11,969 nucleotides of DNA from Clostridiaceae bacterium (lineage in GTDB: Bacteria; Bacillota; Clostridia; Saccharofermentanales; Fastidiosipilaceae), in NCBI GenBank assembly GCA_012800515.1, contig JAAZJE010000058.1, positions 1 to 11,969 of the forward strand, given 5' to 3'. Shown piece after piece: positions 5,537 to 11,130 of the stretch. The position numbers and the translations under genes were made by a program. The first letter of the stretch is position 1. Every line of letters begins with the position of its first letter. The notes under the pieces were generated by a model that worked only from the letters and a program-made list of their open reading frames with translations, was not told the DNA's origin and made no database searches.

Positions 5537-6154
5537 GTCGCCGCCTCCGACCCCGATTTCAACTTTTACACAGCGGGTTCCGGTTCTCGGGCCGTATTCG
5601 GGCTGTAAAAGCTGAAATAGCGGGAACGGGCGGGCCGGTTCGCTCTCGGAAAGCAGTCGGGCTCCTTGGAGCCGCCGCCTCCGACCCCGATTTCAACTTT
5701 TACACAGCGGGTTCCGATCCTCGGACCGTATTCAGGCTGTAAAAGCTGAAATAGCGGGAACGGGCGGGCCGGCTCGCTGATGAGAGGCAGTCGGGCTCCC
5801 TGGCGTCGCCGCCTTCGCCCCCGATTTCAGTTTTTACACAGTCGGTTCCGATCCTCGGGCCGTATTCAGGCTGTAAAAGCTGAAATAGCGGGAACGGGCG
5901 GGCTGGTTTGCTAATGAGAGGCAGTCGGGCTCCTTGGAGCCGCCGTCTCCGACCCGGATTTCAGTTTTTACACAACGGGTTCCGGTTCTCGGACTGTATT
6001 CAGGCTGTAAAAGCTGAAATAGCGGGAACGGGCGGGCCGGTTCGCTCTCGGAAGACAGTCGGGCTCCCTGGCATCGCCGCCTCCGACCCCGATTTCAACT
6101 TTTACACAGCGGGTTACGATCCTCGGACCGTATTCAGGCTGTAAAGGTTGAAAT
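5537..6154. repeat. Tandem array of five 134-bp intergenic repeats
   Basis: GATTTCA starts at 5555, 5689, 5823, 5957 and 6091, exactly 134 bases apart each time, and GGCTGT starts at 5601, 5735, 5869, 6003 and 6137. In each unit a left arm (ATTTCAACTTTTACACAGC or close) pairs with a right arm (GCTGTAAAAGCTGAAAT) about 28 bases later. Between them lies a small inner hairpin of the form TCCGA-loop-TCGGA. The GC-rich spacer alternates between two kinds: ccTTGGAGCC after units 1 and 3, and ccTGGC(G/A)TCGCC after units 2 and 4. Arm and loop variants are distributed differently, so the units look shuffled by recombination. Each left arm contains TTTTACACA. The period is not a multiple of three and the frames are interrupted, so the array is not protein-coding. 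It fills most of the gap between the ABC operon and rplU. Confidence 0.92.
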
Positions 6155-6194
6155 CACGGTCGACTGCTAGTACGAGACGGAGAACATCCGGCTT

Positions 6195-6290
6195 TGCGAG
6201 CACTTTTTAACCGATATACGAGAGTTGCGGGCTGAGTGGGCTGTAAAAGTTGAAATAGCGGGAACGACGGGGTTGGTTTGCTACCGGGAT
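6195..6290. repeat. Degenerate sixth copy of the 134-bp repeat
   Basis: The right half is well kept: GGCTGTAAAAGTTGAAAT from 6239, then AGCGGGAACG and a GGTTGGTTTGCTA segment like that after unit 3. The left arm is reduced to CACTTTTTAA near 6201. The offset from unit 5 is 102 bases instead of 134, so part of the unit was lost. The DnaA-box-like motif is gone. Confidence 0.7.
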
Positions 6291-6364
6291 GTGGTCGGGG
6301 ACACTGATGGGAAGCCGGCATCCCAAGCTGCAGATGGGGAACGTCGTCCAGTATCATATCGTAT

Positions 6365-6394
6365 TTGACGCAGTCTTTTGATTTGTGTTATATT
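6365..6394 (+). promoter_or_regulatory. Promoter of the rplU operon
   Basis: TTGACG (6365-6370) and TATATT (6389-6394) each match five of six consensus bases and are separated by 18 bases. Transcription should start near 6400, giving a leader of about 120 bases before rplU. It is the only good rightward promoter between the repeat array and the ribosomal protein genes. Confidence 0.65.
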
Positions 6395-6395
6395 T

Positions 6396-6494
6396 GCTCG
6401 GTGACCGCTTCGGGCGGGTCTTTTAATGTCTTGTGGACAGTGCTGGATACGTCGGAATGACGTCGGCGCGAGGACGAAGGCAACCTGACCGAGC
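6396..6494 (+). ncRNA. Structured rplU leader, probable L21 leader
   Basis: The segment GCTCGGT (6396-6402) is perfectly complementary to ACCGAGC (6488-6494) and closes a multi-branch fold. Inside are hairpins GACCGC-TTCGG-GCGGGTC (6403-6420), GTC-TTGTG-GAC (6428-6438) and ACGTC-GGAAT-GACGT (6449-6463). It lies between the promoter and the rplU ribosome site. Bacillota commonly carry an autoregulatory L21 leader in this position, bound by the ribosomal protein. The first few bases of the closing stem may fall just before the transcription start, so the outermost pairs are uncertain. Confidence 0.5.
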
Positions 6495-6520
6495 GAGACC
6501 GTAAAACGGAGGTACACGGA

Positions 6521-6850
6521 ATGTATGCAGTGGTGAAGACCGGCGGCAAGCAGTATAAGGTCGCGGTCGGAGACGAGATTTTTGTGGAGAAGCTCGAGGG
6601 CGGTGCCGGTCAGACGGTAGAGTTCGATGAGGTTCTCATGGCGGTTAACAGCGACGGCGAGGTTCTGCTCGGTGATGAGTTGGCCAATGTAGCGGTTCGG
6701 GCGGAGATTGTCCGTCAGGGACGCGGGAAGAAAATCATCGTATTTAAGTTCAAGGCGAAGAAGAATTATCGGCGTAAGCAGGGGCATCGTCAGCCCTATA
6801 CGCGGGTGAGGATTACCGGCATTACCGGTCTGGACGGCGACGAAGAGTAG
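6521..6850 (+). CDS. rplU: 50S ribosomal protein L21
   Basis: The 109-residue protein begins MYAVVKTGGKQYKV, the classic L21 start. It has the central VLLGDELANVAVRAEI strand region and the basic rRNA-binding stretch KKIIVFKFKAKKNYRRKQGH, ending with TRVRITGI. Length and order are normal for bacterial L21, which binds 23S rRNA in the large subunit. The ATG has GGAGGT 7 bases upstream. It is first in the rplU-prp-rpmA block, as in many Bacillota, and is preceded by a structured leader that probably mediates feedback control. Confidence 0.97.
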   Translation: MYAVVKTGGKQYKVAVGDEIFVEKLEGGAGQTVEFDEVLMAVNSDGEVLLGDELANVAVRAEIVRQGRGKKIIVFKFKAKKNYRRKQGHRQPYTRVRITGITGLDGDEE

Positions 6851-6882
6851 TTGCCTGATCGGCTCGGCAGAGGAGTCGCGGC

Positions 6883-7242
6883 ATGATAGAACTGATCATC
6901 GCGCAGGATCGGGAAGGCGGCAGACACGGCTTTGTCGCTAAGGGACACGCCAATTATGCATGTCGCGAGGAAGATGATATAATATGCGCTGCCGTGACGG
7001 CCCTGGCCGCGCAGGCAATAGGAGCGGTTCAGGATCTGACCGATGTGGCGATGACCTACTGGACCGAACCGGGAGATATAGGGTTGCGGCTGACGGAGCG
7101 GAAAACCGAGTCGGCGGCCGAACTGGAAAAAGTGGATTTATTACTGGCGGCGCTGGAGATCGGTTGTCGCCAGATCGAGCTCTCATATAATACCGACGCG
7201 GCGAAGTATGTTGAAGTCAGAGTGGAAGAGAGCGCAACTTAA
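6883..7242 (+). CDS. prp: Ribosomal-processing cysteine protease Prp
   Basis: The 119-residue protein matches the Prp (YsxB) family. It carries catalytic His22 in GHANYA and catalytic Cys35 in DDIICAAVTALA, followed by the conserved region around Gln/Ile helices typical of the family. Prp removes the N-terminal extension of ribosomal protein L27 before it enters the ribosome. It lies between rplU and rpmA, with gaps of 32 and 33 bases, the standard position. The L27 encoded next carries the matching cleavage site. Start ATG has AGAGGAG 7 bases upstream. It acts in the cytoplasm. Confidence 0.93.
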   Translation: MIELIIAQDREGGRHGFVAKGHANYACREEDDIICAAVTALAAQAIGAVQDLTDVAMTYWTEPGDIGLRLTERKTESAAELEKVDLLLAALEIGCRQIELSYNTDAAKYVEVRVEESAT

Positions 7243-7275
7243 GCAGGCGGGAAATCCGCCGTTGGGAGGCAGAAA

Positions 7276-7569
7276 ATGATTTATATAGATTTACAGTTGT
7301 TGGCGAGTAAGAAGGGCGGCGGAAGCACGAAGAACGGACGCGATTCGCAGGCCAAACGTCTGGGCACCAAGCGCACCGACGGACAGCTGATTAACGCCGG
7401 TACAATTATCGTTCGCCAGCGCGGAACCAAGATCCACGCCGGCACGAATGTCGGTTGCGGCAAGGACCATACGCTGTACGCCCTGATCGACGGACGTGTG
7501 ACGTTTGAGCGCAAGGGCAAAAACCGCACCCAGGTCAGTGTTTACGCGCCCGCCGAGGCGGCGGTCTGA
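7276..7569 (+). CDS. rpmA: 50S ribosomal protein L27 with Prp-cleaved N-terminal extension
   Basis: The 97-residue protein starts MIYIDLQLLA followed by SKKGGGSTKNGRDSQAKRLG. The second part is the invariant L27 start, whose flexible tail reaches the peptidyl-transferase centre. The first ten residues are an extension of the type cleaved by Prp, between Ala10 and Ser11 by analogy with the LQFFA/SKKG site of Bacillota. The usual FF before the Ala is LL here. The rest (GTIIVRQRGTKIHAGTNVG, GKDHTLYAL, GRVTFERK) is normal. The start has GGGAGG upstream with good spacing. It ends the ribosomal operon ahead of a terminator. Confidence 0.97.
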   Translation: MIYIDLQLLASKKGGGSTKNGRDSQAKRLGTKRTDGQLINAGTIIVRQRGTKIHAGTNVGCGKDHTLYALIDGRVTFERKGKNRTQVSVYAPAEAAV

Positions 7570-7615
7570 GCCAGGACGCGACGATAATTAACAGCGCTGA
7601 ATACCAATGATACGA

Positions 7616-7650
7616 ATGTCCGGCTACGCGGAGTGACCGGGCATTTTTGT
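7616..7650 (+). terminator. Terminator after rpmA
   Basis: An 8-bp stem, ATGTCCGG (7616-7623) with CCGGGCAT (7637-7644, one U-G pair), is followed by TTTTT at 7644-7648. It lies 46 bases after the rpmA stop and separates the ribosomal operon from obgE. Some readthrough is likely because no clear promoter is visible before obgE. Confidence 0.65.
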
Positions 7651-7774
7651 TCTGAACGGAGCAGAGAAACACTTGTGTTTGCTCTAAACGGGGCGGAGGA
7701 GCGCTTATGCCGGACGGATAAACGGGGCAGATGAGCGCTTATGCTTATCTAAACGGAACGGAGGGATGCTTATG
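7650..7774 (+). repeat. Degenerate tandem copies of the obgE start region
   Basis: Three clear copies of a TAAACGG(G/A)(G/A)C..(G)GAG...GCTTATG unit end with ATG at 7707, 7741 and 7772. A fourth, more diverged copy (7650-7682) has TGAACGGAGCAGAG and GTG. The first two ATGs open tiny frames of 4 and 3 codons, whose TAA stop is formed by the TAAACGG of the next copy. The last ATG is the obgE start. Copies 1 and 3 retain strong Shine-Dalgarno sequences (GGAGG). Confidence 0.65.
7667..7680. promoter_or_regulatory. Perfect 14-bp palindrome AAACACTTGTGTTT
   Basis: The two 6-base arms AAACAC and GTGTTT flank TT, directly after the rpmA terminator and about 90 bases before obgE. It could be an operator for a dimeric repressor or a weak hairpin. 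No regulator is known from this window. Confidence 0.25.
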
Positions 7775-9139
7775 TTTGTTGATCGGGCGACAATTTCTGT
7801 CAAAGCTGGCGACGGCGGGAACGGCTGCGTTTCGTTCTACCGTGCCAAGTATCTGCCTAACGGCGGTCCTGACGGTGGGAACGGCGGGGCGGGCGGCGAT
7901 GTCTGGTTCGTCGTCGATAACAATCTGCGCACGCTAAGCGACTTTCGCTATAAGCGCAAGTATTCAGCCGAGAACGGCAGTGACGGCGCCAAATCGAACC
8001 AGACCGGGGCTTCCGGGCAATCTCTGGAGATTCGTGTACCGCCCGGAACAATGATACGCGGCGAGGACGGCATTCTGCTGGCGGATTTGAGCCGGGTCGG
8101 CCAGCGTTTTCTGGCGGCTCGGGGCGGACGCGGCGGACGCGGGAACCGCACTTATGCGACGGCGACGCGGCAGGCGCCGGGCTTTGCCCAGCCGGGCGAA
8201 AAAGGCACCCGCCTGACCCTGAAATTGGAATTGAAACTATTGGCGGATGTCGGGCTGGTGGGTCTGCCCAATGCCGGCAAATCGACACTCCTGTCCGTGA
8301 TCAGCGCGGCGCGACCGAAAATCGCCGACTATCCCTTTACCACGCTCACGCCGCAACTCGGTATCGTGAATGTGGGGCAGACGGCCTTTGTCGTCGCCGA
8401 TATTCCCGGCCTGATCGAAAACGCCAGCGAAGGAGCGGGGCTGGGGCACGATTTTCTGCGCCATATCGAGCGCACCCGGCTACTGGTGCATCTGCTGGAC
8501 GTTTCGGACATGACCGACGGGAGCCCCGAGGATAACTTCGACCTGATCAATCGGGAGCTGGAACGCTATGACGTGAATTTGAGCACGCGCCCGCAGTTGG
8601 TCGCTTTGACGAAGATCGACCTGGCCGAACCGACGGCGGTGGCGGAGACTATTCTGCGCCTGACCGAGCGGGGCTACGAAGTCTTCCCGATTTGCGCGCC
8701 GACCCTTACCGGTGTCGCGGCTCTGGTGGAGCGCATGGCCGGACTCTTGGCGGAGATTGAGGCCGATCTCGCTACCGCCGCGGCGCGGGATCGGGTTGTG
8801 ATAGATAGTTCCGGAGTGACGATCGGACGTTCGACTGTTGGTCAGGGGTGTCCGGGACAGATACACCGACTGACGACTTTGCCGGGAAGTTACGTGGCGG
8901 CCGACTTTGAGATCGAAGTCAACGGCGACGAATATGAAATTACCGGTAGTTGGATTGAGGAGCTTCTGGCACGGATCAATTTCCGCGACACCGACTCCTT
9001 CCGCTTTTTCCAGCGTCAGATCAAGCAGCACGGAGTGGTGGCCGCGCTTGAGGCGGCCGGAATTAAGCCAGGCAATACCGTATCGGCCGGCGATCTGCTC
9101 TTCGATTATTATCCGGACGATGATGCGCAGGACGAATAG
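7772..9139 (+). CDS. obgE: Obg family GTPase, ribosome assembly and stress
   Basis: The 455-residue protein has the three-part structure of Obg. The glycine-rich N-terminal fold opens MFVDRATISVKAGDGGNG. The GTPase domain has GLPNAGKS (164-171), YPFTTLTPQLG (187-197), DIPGLIENA (210-218) and TKID (280-283). The C-terminal OCT domain ends with GIKPGNTVSAGDLLFDYY. Obg binds the large ribosomal subunit late in assembly and links growth with the stringent response. I chose ATG 7772 over ATG 7766 because family proteins begin MFVD and GGAGG sits at proper distance. It follows the L27 gene as in many bacteria, but behind a terminator and a set of repeated start-like sequences that may tune its translation. 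The acidic tail DDDAQDE is short. Confidence 0.96.
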   Translation: MFVDRATISVKAGDGGNGCVSFYRAKYLPNGGPDGGNGGAGGDVWFVVDNNLRTLSDFRYKRKYSAENGSDGAKSNQTGASGQSLEIRVPPGTMIRGEDGILLADLSRVGQRFLAARGGRGGRGNRTYATATRQAPGFAQPGEKGTRLTLKLELKLLADVGLVGLPNAGKSTLLSVISAARPKIADYPFTTLTPQLGIVNVGQTAFVVADIPGLIENASEGAGLGHDFLRHIERTRLLVHLLDVSDMTDGSPEDNFDLINRELERYDVNLSTRPQLVALTKIDLAEPTAVAETILRLTERGYEVFPICAPTLTGVAALVERMAGLLAEIEADLATAAARDRVVIDSSGVTIGRSTVGQGCPGQIHRLTTLPGSYVAADFEIEVNGDEYEITGSWIEELLARINFRDTDSFRFFQRQIKQHGVVAALEAAGIKPGNTVSAGDLLFDYYPDDDAQDE

Positions 9140-9176
9140 GAGACCCCGGGCATCCGCTTAGGGGACGGACACAACT

Positions 9177-11090
9177 ATGATGGAAAGCGGCAATAATGAT
9201 TTAAGTGATAAAAAGAACGGCGATTTTAGTGAAAAAAAGAACGGCGAAGGACAACGCCGTTCCGGCAGCAAACGCCGTGCCGTACTTGAATTTCTGAAAC
9301 GTAGCGGACAAAAGCTACAGATAACCTGGCGGAATGTCCGTGAGACCTATTCCAAGGAGAAGACAATACGGGCGGTTACGGTCAATGCGCCGGCCGGGAC
9401 GATTATCGGGCGAGTTGAAAAAGACATCTGCAGTTTTAAGGGCATTCCCTATGCGCTGCCGCCGATTGAAGACAGACGTTTTGCCGTACCGGAGCCCGCC
9501 GAGCCTTTAGTCAATTTCCCGGCGCTGAATTTCGGCCCGGTCTGTCCGCAGGCGAATCCCGGCGCTTTGCAGAGCGAAGACGCGCTGACTTTGAATATTT
9601 GGACACCGTCCGCTACTTTTAGGCCGGTTGAGCCGCATATCCGCCGCCGTCTGACCTCGGGCGATGCGCTGGAAATTGTGTTGCGGGGAGGCAAAGATTC
9701 TGCGGCCGGGGAAGATGACGCAGTCGGTGAAGACGCCGCAGCCGGTGAAGACGCCGCAGCCGGTGAAGGATCTGCGGTCGGTGAAAAAAACGTCGACAAA
9801 GAATCCGCGGGTGCCAAGGGACTCACGGGCGGCAAAGGATCTGCAGGTGTCAAAGCACCGAAACCGGTACTTCTTTTCGTCCATGGCGGCTCCTTCATGG
9901 CCTCGGCTTCGAGTCGGCGGATAATTTGGGGCGAACTCCTGGCCCGGCGTCTGGATATTGTTGTCGTGACCTTTAATTACCGTCTAGGCGTTTTCGGCTT
10001 TCTGGATTTTTCTTTCCTGGACGAACGATTTAAGAGCAATTGCGGCTTGCGCGATGCCGCCCTGGCCTCCCGCTGGGTTTATGAAAATATTGCCGCTTTC
10101 GGCGGCGACCCGGAGCGGATTACCCTGATGGGCGAATCGGCCGGAGGCGCGCTGGTCGCGGCACTATTGGCCATGCCGCAGACGCGGTCCTACTTCAGTC
10201 GGGCTGTTCTGGCCAGCAGTGTTGTCAACGCCTTTATCACGCCTGCGGAAGGGCAAAAAATCGCCCAGGAATATCTGGACTACCGCGAGATTTCGACTGC
10301 CGAGGAACTGCTGGCCCTGCCGGCTCTGGAGATCGGGGCGACGGTACGGGACTTCAGCATAGTGAATAAGCGCGGCGTAACGGCCTTCAAGCCGATCGTC
10401 GACGGCGAACTCCTGACCGAGACCCCCTTGACCGCTTTCCGGGAAGGCCGTGTCGAGCCGCTACCGCTCTGGCTGACCGTAACTCGCGACGAACTCTCGA
10501 TTTTGAATGTTCCCGTCCTATCCTACCAGTGGGGCGTCGACGATATTATGAATGTCGGAACAGAGCGTGAAGGCGCGGAAGTGTCCGATGAGTTGCGCGC
10601 AAATTATCTTGATTACTACGGCGAAGAAACGGCGGATATGCACTACATTTCCGATGCGTTCATTCGCCTGGCCCCCGCCTGGCTGGCAAGGACCGCTGAG
10701 AGCCGTATGCCCGTCTGGTTCGCGCGTTTCGACTGGTCGAGCCGCCTGCAGGACATCGCTGGCCTGGGAGCCTTCCACTCTTCGGAACTCTATTTCTTTT
10801 TTGGGCAGATTGAAAACGGCTTCGGCTCTCTGTTATATCGCGGCAAGAAAGATCGCGCCGCCGCCAAAGAGCTGATCGCGCTGGTTCAGGCGGATCTGCG
10901 CAAGTTCATGTATACCGGCACGCTGCCCTGGGATCCCTGCCGCGGGGACGATATCACGGCCAAGTGCTATGATTTCCCGATCCGCTATGAGCAGGCAATC
11001 CCCCTCAGCCTCATGGAACTTTGGGAGAAAACCGAGTATTATAAACACAGCTTTGATGTTTATCATTACGAACGGGAACAATTGCCGTAA
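9177..11090 (+). CDS. Type-B carboxylesterase with hexapeptide-repeat insertion
   Basis: The 637-residue protein is an alpha/beta-hydrolase of the carboxylesterase/p-nitrobenzyl esterase family. It shows FKGIPYALPP, SEDALTLNIW (family signature, with Ala for the usual Cys), oxyanion HGG (236-238), nucleophile Ser321 in GESAGG, acid Glu439 in TRDE and His534 in GAFHSSEL. So the whole Ser-Glu-His triad is present. No signal peptide is seen. The N-terminus is charged, with an 8-residue repeat DLSDKKNG/DFSEKKNG (about residues 8-23), so it is likely cytoplasmic. Between NIWTPS and PVLLFVHGG, where relatives have only a few residues, about 80 residues are inserted. Of these, 172-225 are nine hexapeptide units. 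The insertion lies just ahead of the oxyanion-hole strand and should bulge out from the surface. Start ATG ATG lies 37 bases after obgE, with AGGGGA somewhat far upstream. The natural ester is unknown. Confidence 0.88.
   Translation: MMESGNNDLSDKKNGDFSEKKNGEGQRRSGSKRRAVLEFLKRSGQKLQITWRNVRETYSKEKTIRAVTVNAPAGTIIGRVEKDICSFKGIPYALPPIEDRRFAVPEPAEPLVNFPALNFGPVCPQANPGALQSEDALTLNIWTPSATFRPVEPHIRRRLTSGDALEIVLRGGKDSAAGEDDAVGEDAAAGEDAAAGEGSAVGEKNVDKESAGAKGLTGGKGSAGVKAPKPVLLFVHGGSFMASASSRRIIWGELLARRLDIVVVTFNYRLGVFGFLDFSFLDERFKSNCGLRDAALASRWVYENIAAFGGDPERITLMGESAGGALVAALLAMPQTRSYFSRAVLASSVVNAFITPAEGQKIAQEYLDYREISTAEELLALPALEIGATVRDFSIVNKRGVTAFKPIVDGELLTETPLTAFREGRVEPLPLWLTVTRDELSILNVPVLSYQWGVDDIMNVGTEREGAEVSDELRANYLDYYGEETADMHYISDAFIRLAPAWLARTAESRMPVWFARFDWSSRLQDIAGLGAFHSSELYFFFGQIENGFGSLLYRGKKDRAAAKELIALVQADLRKFMYTGTLPWDPCRGDDITAKCYDFPIRYEQAIPLSLMELWEKTEYYKHSFDVYHYEREQLP
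9198..9245 (+). repeat. 24-bp tandem repeat at the esterase N-terminus
   Basis: Two adjacent 24-base units (9198 and 9222) differ at three or fewer positions. They encode the 8-residue repeats DLSDKKNG and DFSEKKNG. The second includes a run of seven A. This AT-rich start is unlike the GC-rich body of the gene. Confidence 0.8.
9690..9851 (+). repeat. 18-bp tandem repeat inside the esterase gene
   Basis: Nine consecutive 18-base units in frame begin at 9690. The units at 9726 and 9744 are identical (GGTGAAGACGCCGCAGCC), and divergence increases away from them. The encoded hexapeptides are GKDSAA, GEDDAV, GEDAAA (twice), GEGSAV, GEKNVD, KESAGA, KGLTGG and KGSAGV. The first half is acidic and the second basic. 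Identical copies in the centre imply recent expansion. Confidence 0.85.
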
Positions 11091-11130
11091 AAAGAATAAT
11101 TGATTCCACAATCAAACGGAGGAAGAGGGT

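Noticed and set aside
5503..6144. Two open frames of about 78 codons within the 134-bp array, with similar peptides
   Set aside because: They arise from the repeat itself. The period is not divisible by three and frames break between units. No ribosome site is present.
5537..6154. CRISPR-like array
   Set aside because: Repeats are 134 bp and contiguous, with no short repeat/unique spacer pattern and no cas genes.
6281..6787. 168-codon minus-strand frame over rplU and its leader
   Set aside because: It is the antisense shadow of rplU, whose protein is unmistakable, and its product has no recognisable family features.
7731..7937. 68-codon plus-strand frame starting before obgE
   Set aside because: It overlaps obgE in another frame. 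Only the start codons of the repeated region are of interest, not this product.
9449..9898. Long minus-strand frames across the esterase repeat
   Set aside because: They follow from the in-frame periodic repeat and GC-rich codon usage. Products are Pro/Ser/Ala-rich shadows.
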